Shown: in pieces, positions 16,129 to 24,982 of the stretch | Position numbering within the stretch: position 1 is the first letter of the stretch | Layout of the letters: every line of letters begins with the position of its first letter | Program-made: the position numbers and the translations under genes | The notes under the pieces: generated by a model | What the model saw: the letters and a program-made list of their open reading frames with translations, nothing else | The model's database searches: none | Told to the model about the DNA's origin: nothing | NCBI GenBank assembly: GCA_016208105.1 | Contig: JACQYS010000005.1 | Span: forward strand, 1 to 64,000 | Direction: 5' to 3' | From: Desulfovibrio sp. | GTDB lineage: Bacteria > Desulfobacterota > Desulfovibrionia > Desulfovibrionales > Desulfovibrionaceae | Length of the DNA: 64,000 nt

Positions 16129-16732
16129 GAAGGTCCATCCCGAGAGTTTGGCAAAGCGCGGTTTCGATGGATTCAGACTGGTGCTTGGATTCAGCAAGCC
16201 TGTCGCGAATGTACGCCGTAGTGCCGTAGCGGGAGTAGAGGTCATCGAAACGTTCGTCAAGCGTGACCACCGTATCGTGGCGGACGCGCTTGTCTCCGTA
16301 GATGATGGCCATGGGAAGGAAGTAGGCGCGGGCATCCACGGCCCATGGCCAGTGCACGTGGTGCACGATGCCCATGGCCAGCAAGGGGTTGCCGGTAAGC
16401 TCCTGCATCCAGGCTCCGCCTAACTGGCTGTGGTTGCCGCCGTGACGGATGGTGTATGTTTTGGCGATGTCGTGCAGCAGGGCCGAGGCGCGAACAAGCT
16501 GCACATCCACATCCAATCCGGCAGCGGCGGCGGCCAGGGCCAGCCTTGTTGCCACGCATGCCACCGCCAGGCTGTGCTCGCGTATGTGGGGGAGCATTTC
16601 ATAGTCCTCCCACCAGGTGAAACACTGCTGGTCGGAAGGGGCGGGCGGCAAGTCTTTTGGGCTTGGGAGCCTTGGGGGGGGCAACTTCAAGAGCGGCTGC
16701 CAGGGCGGGGCGGGAGTCTTTTGATCAGCCAT
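16094..16732 (-). CDS. HD-domain phosphohydrolase
   Basis: A 212-aa protein. A proline-rich N-terminal 35 residues precedes an HD domain: [15 protein letters not shown], then the metal-binding [10 protein letters not shown], and later [11 protein letters not shown] proteins of this size hydrolyse nucleotides or phosphoesters; the substrate is unknown. It overlaps ddl by 35 bp. GGATG-like spacing around ATG 16732 is weak, so the start is only probable. It is divergent from the chemoreceptor across an AT-rich gap. Confidence 0.82.
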   Translation of the reverse strand: MADQKTPAPPWQPLLKLPPPRLPSPKDLPPAPSDQQCFTWWEDYEMLPHIREHSLAVACVATRLALAAAAAGLDVDVQLVRASALLHDIAKTYTIRHGGNHSQLGGAWMQELTGNPLLAMGIVHHVHWPWAVDARAYFLPMAIIYGDKRVRHDTVVTLDERFDDLYSRYGTTAYIRDRLAESKHQSESIETALCQTLGMDLHEYSFDCGRLV

Positions 16733-17426
16733 GGGGTTTGATCGCGGTTCTGCCTAGTCGTTAACGTGCCCCCTGTTGAGCCTGTTTGTGGGAATGGCTG
16801 GCTCAGGGGAATGCAGGTGATATCGAAATTTAATGATATCTTAAACGGTTCACGTGATTTTTCAAGCTGTTTGTTCGCTCGTGTTACGATCATGGTTTAC
16901 AGCCAGAGGTTGTTTATGTCCTGTCACCAGAATGTAATACGTGGTAAATGTTTAATGAAAAATATTTTATAAAACGAGAACGCTTGATGTGGTGGCTTGA
17001 TAGAATGTGCATACAGTAGAGTTGTTTTGTGTGCTGAGAATAATAAAAATATGGTGTTAGTAGTCAGTAGTGAAATGTTCTGATAATTGTTTGGCATTGA
17101 ATTGTAAATTTTTTATTTCAATGGTGCATCTACCCGCGAATCATGTTGTACATTTATGAATTTGTGTGTTCCTGGGGAAGTAAATGGTTAACTTGTGCAT
17201 GATGTTATTAGATATGAAGTTGCTGATAGCAAGGCTTGAGAAGTTGTGATGAAGGCCTGTTCTTGAAACAAATACATATTTGACGTATTGATGGCTCACG
17301 TTGTGATTTTATGTTGATTTCCGAGCGCGTTTTGCTGGGTGGGCGAACGGTCATTCGCCGACACGCAGGATGCCTTTGTTGAAAACCCAAGCCGGAGGCT
17401 TGCCTCCGCCTTTTACGAGATTCGCC
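16733..17426. other. AT-rich intergenic region with few signals
   Basis: Between the divergent HD and chemoreceptor genes, about 690 bp are clearly AT-richer than the surroundings (most of 16800-17340). I found no convincing open frame, tRNA or repeat. Near the right end are two hairpins: GGCGAA-N6-TTCGCC (about 17341-17359), and CGGAGG-CTTG-CCTCCG (17393-17408) followed by CCTTTT. The second resembles a weak terminator or a leader structure before the chemoreceptor. Confidence 0.5.
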
Positions 17427-19034
17427 ATGACAATTAAAACGCGTCTTTTTTCCGCCGTGCTCTGCATGGCGATCGTCGCCCTGGCGATATTCGGATATAC
17501 GTGGATGCTCAGCCACGGTCAGGAGGGAAACAGCCTGGCAGCGAATCTGGCCCTCTTCCAGTTACTGGGAGCCGGTGTGATTGTTTGCCTGACGGTTTTC
17601 ATCTTGTACGGAGTGAGCCGTAGCGTTCTAAAACCGTTGAAAGACATCCATGATTTCGCCGTGGCCCAGGCGGGCGGTAATATTGCCAGCACGCTGAAAG
17701 TCGATTGCAAGGCGGAGCTGGGAGAAACCGCAAATGCCATTATAACCATGACGGAGAAGATGCTCGACGCCTTGGGTTATTCCAAGGGCGTTCTGGCTGG
17801 TATCCGTACGCCGTTCATCGTGGTCGATGCCAAGAGCGACATCACCTTGACCAACCAGTCCCTCATGGATCTCTTGCAGTACGATTGCAAGCCGGAGGAG
17901 AGCTACGGCCAGAACGCCGCCCATTTCTTCTATGGCGACGCAACCCGGAAGACGGTTCTATCCGAGGCCATCGAAACCAACTCCTCCATCATCAAGGAAG
18001 TGGTGACCACCGGAAAGAAGGGAGCCAAGCGCAACATCCTCATCGCCGCATCGCCGCTCTTCAATGGCGTGACGGGTAAACTCATGGGCGCGCTTTGCCT
18101 CTACACCGACCTGACCGAACTCCGCACACGCGAAGAGGAAATCAGGAACCGCAACGAAATGCTGGCCAAGGCGGCTCATGAGGCTGAACTCATATCCGAC
18201 GAGGTTGTGCACAACACCGAAACGCTCTTGGACCGCTTTGAAAAGGCCGAGCGTGGTGCTTCCCAGCAGCGTGAACGCCTAGAGAATACATCCACGGCCA
18301 TAACGGAAATAGATGCTTCGGTGGGGCATGTGGCCCAGACCTCGGGTCAGGTGGCCGCCGGGGCCGAGGATGCCGGTGCCAAGGCCGTGGAAGGCGAACG
18401 CATGGTTGCCGGGCTTGTACAAGCCATGGAACGGGTGCAGGAAAAGGCCAACGGGCTCAGGGATTCCATGGGCGGGCTCGGCAAGCAGGCCGAGGATATC
18501 GGGCGCGTGCTCACGGTCATAACCGATATCGCGGACCAGACCAATCTCCTGGCCTTGAACGCGGCCATCGAGGCGGCCCGCGCCGGAGAGGCCGGTCGTG
18601 GTTTTGCCGTTGTTGCGGACGAGGTGCGCAAACTTGCGGAAAAGACCATGTCCGCCACCAAGGAAGTGGGGGAGGCCATTACCGCCATACAGGCCGGCGC
18701 GGGCAACAGTGTTTCCCAGGTGGACGGCGCTGTGGAGGCGATCACCGAAACCACGGCCATGGCTAAGGGGTCCGGACAGGCCCTGCAGGACATCGTCCGC
18801 CTGGTGTCCGGCACCACCCAGCAGGTGCGTTCCATTGCTCTCGGCGCTGAGGAGCAGGCTGCGGCCGTGCGAGAGGTCACAGAGGCGGTGAACGACATAA
18901 GCCATGTGGCGGCCCAGACCTCCCAGGGCATGGAGGAGGCGGCACATGCCGTGCAGGGCCTGATGGGGCTCACCGAGCGGCTGCGCGGGCTTATAGACTC
19001 CATGGCCAAGGACCAGCCGCCGGCCTTGACTTAG
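17427..19034 (+). CDS. Methyl-accepting chemotaxis protein with cytoplasmic PAS
   Basis: 535 aa from ATG 17427 ([13 protein letters not shown]). Two membrane helices (about 7-27 and 43-63) are separated by only about 15 residues, so there is almost no periplasmic domain. A HAMP-like stretch, a PAS domain (about 120-230, [20 protein letters not shown]) and the signalling domain follow, with the hairpin tip [20 protein letters not shown]. It probably senses an internal cue, such as redox or energy state, and feeds CheA/CheW. The upstream ATG 17370 is less likely because the first helix should be near the N-terminus. It is not linked to other che genes here. Confidence 0.92.
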   Translation: MTIKTRLFSAVLCMAIVALAIFGYTWMLSHGQEGNSLAANLALFQLLGAGVIVCLTVFILYGVSRSVLKPLKDIHDFAVAQAGGNIASTLKVDCKAELGETANAIITMTEKMLDALGYSKGVLAGIRTPFIVVDAKSDITLTNQSLMDLLQYDCKPEESYGQNAAHFFYGDATRKTVLSEAIETNSSIIKEVVTTGKKGAKRNILIAASPLFNGVTGKLMGALCLYTDLTELRTREEEIRNRNEMLAKAAHEAELISDEVVHNTETLLDRFEKAERGASQQRERLENTSTAITEIDASVGHVAQTSGQVAAGAEDAGAKAVEGERMVAGLVQAMERVQEKANGLRDSMGGLGKQAEDIGRVLTVITDIADQTNLLALNAAIEAARAGEAGRGFAVVADEVRKLAEKTMSATKEVGEAITAIQAGAGNSVSQVDGAVEAITETTAMAKGSGQALQDIVRLVSGTTQQVRSIALGAEEQAAAVREVTEAVNDISHVAAQTSQGMEEAAHAVQGLMGLTERLRGLIDSMAKDQPPALT

Positions 19035-19066
19035 ACCCTGTTAGCCACCATATTCCCACAATCCTT

Positions 19067-19099
19067 CCGCGGCGGATATCATACCGCCGCGGTCTATTT
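19067..19099 (+). terminator. Hairpin after the PAS chemoreceptor gene
   Basis: CCGCGGCGG and CCGCCGCGG form a perfect 9-bp stem with an 8-nt loop, followed by TCTATTT. It lies between the chemoreceptor and hypC. Confidence 0.6.
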
Positions 19100-19113
19100 G
19101 GGAGGGACCCCGC

Positions 19114-19341
19114 ATGTGCCTTGCCGTTCCCATGGAAGTTAAACACATCGACGGTGACGTGGCCGACGTCGAAATCGGCGGCGTTCGCAAGCAGATCCGC
19201 CTGGACCTGATCGCGGACAGACCGCAGGTCGGCGAGTACGTCATCATCCACGCCGGGTTCGCCATCCGCACCCTCAATAAAGAGGAAGCCATGGAAACCA
19301 TCAAGATTTTCCAGGAAGGATGGAACCTTGAGCTCATTTGA
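19114..19341 (+). CDS. hypC: Hydrogenase maturation chaperone HypC
   Basis: A 75-aa HypC/HupF protein with the essential N-terminal MCLAVPM (Cys2). It carries the Fe(CN)2CO moiety between HypD and the hydrogenase large subunit. GGGAGG precedes ATG 19114. It overlaps the hypD start by 14 bp, consistent with obligate partnership. It serves the assembly of [NiFe] hydrogenases, which sulfate reducers use for H2 cycling. hypA, hypB and hypF are not in the window. Confidence 0.96.
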   Translation: MCLAVPMEVKHIDGDVADVEIGGVRKQIRLDLIADRPQVGEYVIIHAGFAIRTLNKEEAMETIKIFQEGWNLELI

Positions 19342-20434
19342 TTCCCTGCGCGACCCGGACAAGTGCAAGGCCGTCCTCAAACTGATCGAGGAGGCCATGC
19401 AGGGACAGACCCTGCGCTTCATGGAAGTATGCGGAACGCACACCGTGGCGCTGTTTCGCAGCGGCGTTCATTCGCTGCTTCCGAAATCAGTTGTGCACCT
19501 GACCGGCCCCGGCTGTCCCGTGTGCGTCACCCACGACTCCGAGGTGGCCGCCTACCTGGAATTGGCTAAGCGAGACGATGTGATCATCGCCACCTTCGGG
19601 GACCTCATGCGGGTGCCCGGCCCCGGCGGGGGGAGCCTCAAGAAAGCCCAGGCCGAGGGGGCCCGCATCGAAGTGGTCTATTCTCCCTTTGACGCCTTGG
19701 CCGTGGCCAAGAACAATCCCGGAGACAAGATCGTGTTTCTGGGAATCGGCTTCGAGACCACCGCCCCAACCGTGGCTGCCACGGTACGCCTGGCCAAGGA
19801 GCAGGGGCTTTCCAACTTTTTCGTCATGCCCTTCCACAAGCTTGTGCCTCCAGCCCTGGACGCGCTCCTCTCCGATCCGGCCATGGCCATCGAGGGCTTC
19901 ATGCTGCCTGGCCACGTGTCGGCCATCATCGGACTAGAGCCGTACCGGCCATTGGCCGAGAAATACGGCATTCCGGCGGTGGTGGCCGGGTTTGAACCCT
20001 TGGACCTTCTGCAGGCGATTCTGCTGATGGCCGAAATGAAGCGCCAGGGCAAACCCAGGGTCATAAACAACTACAAGCGGGTGGTGGCCGACGAGGGCAA
20101 TCCCAAGGCCAGGGCCATTCTCTACGAAGTCTACAAGCCCGGCGACGCGCTGTGGCGGGGCATCGGAACCATACCCGGCAGCGGCCTGGTGATGAGCGAT
20201 GCCTACAAGCCGTTTGACGCCTTCGACGCTCTGGGCGTGGAACTGAAGGAGTGCAAGCCCTTGCCTGGCTGCCGTTGCGGCGAGGTGCTCAAGGGCATCA
20301 TGCCTCCCAACCAGTGCCCGCTCTTTGCCAAGGCCTGCACCCCGGCCACCCCCATAGGACCGTGCATGGTGTCCACCGAGGGCAGTTGCGCCGCCTACCA
20401 CAAGTATCAGCTCGACCTTTCACCCGGAAAGTAG
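19328..20434 (+). CDS. hypD: Hydrogenase maturation factor HypD
   Basis: A 368-aa Fe-S scaffold on which the Fe(CN)2CO group is assembled with HypC and HypE. Conserved cysteine motifs include MEVCGTHTVALFRSG, GPGCPVCVT and a C-terminal [4Fe-4S]/thiol region, GCRCGEVLKGIMPPNQCPLF then ACTPATPIGPCMVSTEGSC. The start is TTG 19328 behind AGGAAGGATGG and inside the hypC end. Length is typical. Confidence 0.96.
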   Translation: MSSFDSLRDPDKCKAVLKLIEEAMQGQTLRFMEVCGTHTVALFRSGVHSLLPKSVVHLTGPGCPVCVTHDSEVAAYLELAKRDDVIIATFGDLMRVPGPGGGSLKKAQAEGARIEVVYSPFDALAVAKNNPGDKIVFLGIGFETTAPTVAATVRLAKEQGLSNFFVMPFHKLVPPALDALLSDPAMAIEGFMLPGHVSAIIGLEPYRPLAEKYGIPAVVAGFEPLDLLQAILLMAEMKRQGKPRVINNYKRVVADEGNPKARAILYEVYKPGDALWRGIGTIPGSGLVMSDAYKPFDAFDALGVELKECKPLPGCRCGEVLKGIMPPNQCPLFAKACTPATPIGPCMVSTEGSCAAYHKYQLDLSPGK

Positions 20435-20442
20435 GGACCGAC

Positions 20443-21447
20443 ATGGGCAAGAAGCTCCTCCTGGACCAGGGCAGCGGCGGTCTGGCCTCACATCGCCTGG
20501 TGGCTGATGTGTTCGTCCGCCATCTCGGCAACCCGATTCTCGCCCGCATGGACGACGCGGCCCTCATCCGCCCCAAGGGTCCCCTGGCGGTAAGTACCGA
20601 CAGTTTCACCGTGGATCCCATTTTTTTCCCAGGCGGGGACATAGGCTCTCTGGCCGTGCACGGTACGGTCAATGACGTGGCCATGCTCGGGGCCAGGCCT
20701 TTGTACCTCACCTGCGGGTTCATCCTTGAAGAGGGCTTTGAGCTGGATGACCTTGATCGCATTGTTGCCTCCATGGGCCAGGCAGCCAGAAAGGCCAAAG
20801 TGAAGGTGATCGCGGGAGACACCAAGGTGGTGCCGCGTGGAGCTGCGGACAAGATTTTCATCAACACCACCGGGATCGGCGAAATAGTGGTGTCCCCGGC
20901 ACCCAGCGGCCACAGGGCCAGGCCCGGCGATGTGGTCATCGTGTCCGGGAGCCTCGGCGACCACGGACTCACGGTGCTTTCCCACCGCCAGGGACTTTCC
21001 TTTGAAGCGCCGGTGCAGAGCGACTGCGCATCGCTCAACCACCTGACGCTCAAGCTGGTCAAAGGGTTGCCGGTGGTGCATGTGCTGCGCGATCCCACCC
21101 GGGGGGGGCTGGCCACCACCATCAATGAAATCGCCCAGCAGTCGAATGTGGGCGTGGTTCTGGAAGAGCAGGCAATTCCGGTGAAGCCTGTGGTGGCCTC
21201 GGGATGTGAAATCCTAGGCCTCGATCCGCTCTACCTCGCCAACGAGGGGAAAATCATCTGCGTTCTTCCGGAAAAGCACGCGGCCAAGGCCATTTCGATC
21301 ATGCGCCGCGACCCCCTGGGGCGGGACGCGCGGGTGATTGGCCGGATTGTCTCGGACAACCCCGGCAAGGTCGTGCTCCGAACCGGCCTTGGGGGGCACC
21401 GTTTGCTCGGCATGCTCGAAGGTGAGCAACTGCCCCGCATCTGCTGA
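20443..21447 (+). CDS. hypE: Hydrogenase maturation factor HypE
   Basis: A 334-aa PurM-like ATPase that dehydrates the S-carboxamide on its C-terminal cysteine to a thiocyanate, the cyanide donor for the hydrogenase iron. The terminal PRIC is intact. The N-terminal GSGGLASHRLVADVF and VPRGAADKIFINTTGIG segments are typical. ATG 20443 lies 8 bp after hypD; a longer frame extending into hypD has no merit. The operon ends with a strong terminator. Confidence 0.96.
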   Translation: MGKKLLLDQGSGGLASHRLVADVFVRHLGNPILARMDDAALIRPKGPLAVSTDSFTVDPIFFPGGDIGSLAVHGTVNDVAMLGARPLYLTCGFILEEGFELDDLDRIVASMGQAARKAKVKVIAGDTKVVPRGAADKIFINTTGIGEIVVSPAPSGHRARPGDVVIVSGSLGDHGLTVLSHRQGLSFEAPVQSDCASLNHLTLKLVKGLPVVHVLRDPTRGGLATTINEIAQQSNVGVVLEEQAIPVKPVVASGCEILGLDPLYLANEGKIICVLPEKHAAKAISIMRRDPLGRDARVIGRIVSDNPGKVVLRTGLGGHRLLGMLEGEQLPRIC

Positions 21448-21479
21448 CGTCTCGACCTCTCTTCTCTGTCAAACTGCCA

Positions 21480-21516
21480 AAAGCCCGGCGGCGCATTCGC
21501 GCCCCGGGCTTTTTTG
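21480..21516 (+). terminator. Terminator of the hypCDE operon
   Basis: AGCCCGG-c-GGCGC, loop ATTC, then GCGCC-CCGGGCT, followed by a run of six T. A one-base bulge is the only imperfection. Confidence 0.85.
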
Positions 21517-21586
21517 ACGCTCCTGGTCGTAACCTGAGAATGCCAAAAAGCATCTAACATCCATGGATCGTTATATATGTGCCAAG

Positions 21587-21602
21587 TGGCAAGGAGCTTG
21601 CT
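21587..21602 (+). promoter_or_regulatory. Sigma-54 (-24/-12) promoter before the YbjQ-like gene
   Basis: TGGCAAGGAGCTTGCT keeps GG and GC ten bases apart and matches TGGCAnG-N4-TTGCT with one change. The predicted start is about 21613, 49 bp before the ATG. No duplicated enhancer box of the small-RNA type was seen upstream. Confidence 0.65.
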
Positions 21603-21661
21603 AGGTTGGGGCAGCAACCCAAGCAATCATGCCGGCCCGGCCGGATTCCCAAGGAGGAGCC

Positions 21662-22036
21662 ATGCTTTCATTGTTTACCGGAGCCCAGCGTCAGACCAAG
21701 GATCCCAATGAGGAGCTCAAGCGTGGGCAGCGCCTCCAGCACGCCAAGGACATGTTCTATTCCGGCAAGTTTCCAGTGGTCACCACGCCGGCCATGAAGG
21801 GCAGACGCATCAAAAAGGTTCTCGGCCTGGTACACGGTCGAGGCTACGAAGCAGAAATCGCATTGCTTTCCCTTGCCGCCTCCGCCATGGAAATAGGCGG
21901 GGAGGCCATTGTGGGATACCGCGAGACAGTGGCTTTTCATCCGGACGGCTCCAAGTTCTTTTCCTGCTACGGCACGGCCGTAATCCTGGAAAAACCGAGT
22001 CTTTCCAAAACAGGCAGGCGCTCCATAACGCATTAA
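21662..22036 (+). CDS. Small YbjQ/UPF0145-like protein
   Basis: A 124-aa protein; ATG 21662 follows AAGGAGGAGCC. The core (RRIKKVLGLVHGRGYEAEIA ... AMEIGGEAIVGYRETVAF ... CYGTAVIL) has the order of the YbjQ/UPF0145 heavy-metal-binding-like fold. There, a GEAIVG-type strand and a final GTAV strand are typical. The resemblance is weak, and no metal-binding motif or known activity can be claimed. It stands alone between a sigma-54 promoter and a terminator, so it is a separately regulated monocistronic gene. Confidence 0.65.
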   Translation: MLSLFTGAQRQTKDPNEELKRGQRLQHAKDMFYSGKFPVVTTPAMKGRRIKKVLGLVHGRGYEAEIALLSLAASAMEIGGEAIVGYRETVAFHPDGSKFFSCYGTAVILEKPSLSKTGRRSITH

Positions 22037-22112
22037 GTCTTGAGACGGTTTCACCGTCAACATCCTGGCATTGCGGAGCGCAATCTGCACAATGCGCAAA
22101 CCGTTCTCACCT

Positions 22113-22143
22113 CGGGCCGGACAACAATCCGGCCCGTTTTCTT
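22113..22143 (+). terminator. Terminator after the YbjQ-like gene
   Basis: CGGGCCGGA and TCCGGCCCG form a 9-bp stem with a CAACAA loop, followed by TTTTCTTT. Confidence 0.85.
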
Positions 22144-22250
22144 TGTGGAACATTCTCTTGAAAAACCTTGGCCTATACGAAAAAATTAGGTAAAACCAAA
22201 AGTACGCCTTGTTTTGGGTGTGTGTTTCAACTTCAAACGGTTCGCGGCAT

Positions 22251-22631
22251 ATGCGGAAAGACCAGACAGAAATCCTCGTGGTCGATGACGAAACTCCAGT
22301 AAGATTGAGCTTGGCAGCCTATCTGGAGGACGAGGGCTTTAGCGTGAGCACCGCTGAATCCGCGGAGCATGCACTTGAGGCCGCCAAGCAAAAAACACCC
22401 CATCTTGCAGTGGTGGACTTGCGCCTTCCCGGCATGGACGGTGCTGCGCTCATCCTTGAATTGGCCAAGCGCCATCCCGGCATGAAGTTCCTTATTCACA
22501 CCGGATCCACAAAATTCAGTCTCCCCGAAGACCTGAAGCTGGCGGGGCTCGACGACAGCCAGGTTTTTTTCAAACCCGTACTGGACATGGGGGACATGGC
22601 GTCCAAAATCCTCCACGTGTTAGAAGGATGA
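22251..22631 (+). CDS. Single-domain response regulator
   Basis: A 126-aa receiver domain without an output domain. The acidic pocket (LVVDDE), phospho-acceptor Asp in AVVDLRLPGMDG, switch Thr in LIHTGS and Lys in VFFKPV are all present, so it should be phosphorylatable. It is followed after 7 bp by a REC-PAS-GGDEF-EAL gene. The two may act in one phosphorelay or share a kinase. The start at ATG 22251 is chosen because the receiver begins about seven residues later. Confidence 0.88.
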   Translation: MRKDQTEILVVDDETPVRLSLAAYLEDEGFSVSTAESAEHALEAAKQKTPHLAVVDLRLPGMDGAALILELAKRHPGMKFLIHTGSTKFSLPEDLKLAGLDDSQVFFKPVLDMGDMASKILHVLEG

Positions 22632-22638
22632 CGCCAAC

Positions 22639-24846
22639 ATGAGCATGGAGCCTGTGGCCACAGTCCTCACCATCGATGACGAGGAAGTCATCCGCCGGTC
22701 TTTTCAAGCCTACCTGGAAGACAGCGGTTTCGAGGTGCTCCAGGCCAACAACGGCAGAGTGGGGCTCGAAGTCTACCGCGAACGTCACCCTGATATCATA
22801 TTGGTTGATTTGCGCATGCCCGAGGTGGACGGGCTGGAAGTGCTGGCCAATGTGGTGCGGGAAACTCCTGATCTGCCCATTGTAGTCGTTTCCGGTACTG
22901 GCATGATCCAGGACGCCATCGAGGCCTTGCGGCTTGGCGCCTGGGACTATGTGCTAAAGCCCGTGGAGGATCTCGGAATACTGGAGCATGCTGTGCGCCG
23001 GGCACTTGAGCGCGCCAGGCTCATCAAGGAGAACAAGGCATACCGGGAAAACCTGGAAAACCTTGTCCGCCGCCGCACCGCCGAACTTCACGACCGAACC
23101 CTGCAGCTGGAAGACGCAAACCAGCGTCTGCAGAACGAAATCGACGAACGCATAATCGCTGAAACAAAATACCGCTCCATTTTCGAGAACGCCATCGAGG
23201 GCATTTTTCAGGTAAACCCCGAGGGCAAAGTGGTCAGCGCCAACCCGGCCATGGCCAGGATTCTGGGCTACAAGACTCCCCAGGAGCTCATGGACGGGGT
23301 GGACAACTTCTGTTCACAGCTCTGCGAAGACGCCAGCAAAAGGGAAAAGTTCTTTCGCGTTCTCGAAGACCATGGCTCGGTCCAGGCTTTCGAGGTGCAG
23401 ACCTCGCGCCAGGATGGGCAGGCTCTCTGGGCCTCCGTCAACGCCCATTTGGTCACGGGCAAGACGGCTGAGAACGTTCATTTCGAGGGGACGCTCGAGG
23501 ACATAAGCGACCACAAGCGCTTCGAGGAACAGCTTCTTCACCAGTCCCTGCACGACGCCCTTACCGGCCTGCCCAACCGGGCCCTGTTCTCGGACCGGCT
23601 CTCCCAGGCTATTTCGCGCACCTCCAGGAACAACAGTTTTTTCGCCCTGCTGTACCTGGATGTGGACCGCTTCAAGGTAATAAACGACAGCCTCGGCCAT
23701 GCGGCTGGCGACCAGTTCCTGCTGAAACTGGCGGAGCGCCTCCGGGGATGCACCCGGGAGGCCGATACCCTGGCCAGGCTTGGCGGGGATGAGTTCGCGG
23801 TCATTTCCGAGCAGGTTCGCACCCTTTCCGGAGCAACCATGGTGGCGGAGCGCATTCTGGATGAAATGCGCAAACCTTTCACCATCGACGGCCGGGAAAT
23901 CTACAGTACGGTATCCATCGGCATAATCTGCTGCGGCGGTTTCTGTGGCACGGCCGAGGAAGTCCTGCGCGACGCGGACCTGACCATGTACCGGGCCAAG
24001 AGCAACGGAAAGGCGCGCTACGAGGTGTTCGACAACGCCCTGCACGAGCAGACCATCCAGCTGCTCACCATGGAGACCGAACTCCGCAGCGCCTTGACCC
24101 GCAACGAGTTCGAACTGCACTATCAACCGATTGTTGACGTAATTTCCGGGGAGGTCGTCAGCTTGGAGGCTCTGCTGCGCTGGAAGCATCCGGAGCGTGG
24201 CTACATTCCCCCCCTCGAATTCATCCCCATGGCCGAGGAAAACGGCCTCATCATTCCCCTGGGGTGGTGGGTGCTCGAAGAGGCCTGCCGTCAATTGGCG
24301 GCCTTGCAAGCCCGTTTTCCCAGGCCAAATCCCCTTTCCATGAGCGTGAACATCTCGGCCAAACAGTTTTCCCAGGCCGACTTGAGCCAGAAGCTGCAAA
24401 CGCTGCTCTCCCAATCCAAGATCATACCGGGCACGCTCGAGTTGGAGATCACCGAGAGCGTCATTATGGAGCGGGGGGAAGCGGCCACGGATAAGCTCGA
24501 GGAATTCAAGGCCTTGGGACTCAAGCTTTTCATTGACGATTTCGGGACGGGATACTCCTCCCTGTCCTATCTCCACCGTTTCCCTATCGACATGCTAAAA
24601 ATCGACCGGTCATTCATCAGTGAAATAGATGCCACAGGCGGTCACGTCGAAATCGTACGCGCCATTGTGGGTCTTGGCCTGAACCTGGGCATGGGGCTCA
24701 TAGCGGAAGGAGTGGAAACCGAAGCGCAGCTGGCGGTGATACGGACCTTGGGATGCCAGCTCGCCCAGGGGTATTTCTTTTCGAAACCGTGCTCGGCTGC
24801 GGATATTGAAGCTTACATTGCCAAACAGACGGGAGCATCCGCCTAG
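22639..24846 (+). CDS. Response regulator with PAS, GGDEF and EAL domains
   Basis: 735 aa: receiver (1-120, DIILVDLRMPEVDG with the acceptor Asp), a coiled coil (about 125-175), PAS (about 180-295), GGDEF (about 300-465) and EAL (about 480-730). The cyclase site RLGGDEF is intact. The phosphodiesterase residues are also intact: EALLRW, the E of LEITESVIM, IDDFGTGYSSL, LKIDRSFI and AEGVETE. It could both make and degrade cyclic di-GMP, with phosphorylation and the PAS ligand setting the balance. The partner kinase is not in the immediate neighbourhood. It ends in a bidirectional terminator facing the Cache chemoreceptor. Confidence 0.93.
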   Translation: MSMEPVATVLTIDDEEVIRRSFQAYLEDSGFEVLQANNGRVGLEVYRERHPDIILVDLRMPEVDGLEVLANVVRETPDLPIVVVSGTGMIQDAIEALRLGAWDYVLKPVEDLGILEHAVRRALERARLIKENKAYRENLENLVRRRTAELHDRTLQLEDANQRLQNEIDERIIAETKYRSIFENAIEGIFQVNPEGKVVSANPAMARILGYKTPQELMDGVDNFCSQLCEDASKREKFFRVLEDHGSVQAFEVQTSRQDGQALWASVNAHLVTGKTAENVHFEGTLEDISDHKRFEEQLLHQSLHDALTGLPNRALFSDRLSQAISRTSRNNSFFALLYLDVDRFKVINDSLGHAAGDQFLLKLAERLRGCTREADTLARLGGDEFAVISEQVRTLSGATMVAERILDEMRKPFTIDGREIYSTVSIGIICCGGFCGTAEEVLRDADLTMYRAKSNGKARYEVFDNALHEQTIQLLTMETELRSALTRNEFELHYQPIVDVISGEVVSLEALLRWKHPERGYIPPLEFIPMAEENGLIIPLGWWVLEEACRQLAALQARFPRPNPLSMSVNISAKQFSQADLSQKLQTLLSQSKIIPGTLELEITESVIMERGEAATDKLEEFKALGLKLFIDDFGTGYSSLSYLHRFPIDMLKIDRSFISEIDATGGHVEIVRAIVGLGLNLGMGLIAEGVETEAQLAVIRTLGCQLAQGYFFSKPCSAADIEAYIAKQTGASA

Positions 24847-24873
24847 TACTCCCGGATGGCTCGGTCTCTCGAT

Positions 24874-24912
24874 GCAGAAGCCCCCGGACACTCCGTGTCC
24901 GGGGGCTTCTGC
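24874..24912. terminator. Bidirectional terminator between convergent genes
   Basis: A perfect 18-bp inverted repeat with a TCC loop (GCAGAAGCCCCCGGACAC and its complement). It lies between the GGDEF/EAL gene (plus) and the chemoreceptor (minus). Confidence 0.82.
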
Positions 24913-24982
24913 TTTGGGCTTTCAGATTGAGCGAAAACCGGTACTCCTGGGTGTCCCCTTGCTTTGCGGTTTCCCGGGAGCC

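Noticed and set aside
17341-17426. Possible GEMM cyclic di-GMP riboswitch before the chemoreceptor
   Set aside because: An ACGCAGG-like string is present, but the conserved core and tetraloop-receptor pairings cannot be drawn.
23314-24576. A 420-codon minus-strand frame inside the GGDEF/EAL gene
   Set aside because: No domain and no RBS, and it lies within a gene with intact catalytic motifs.
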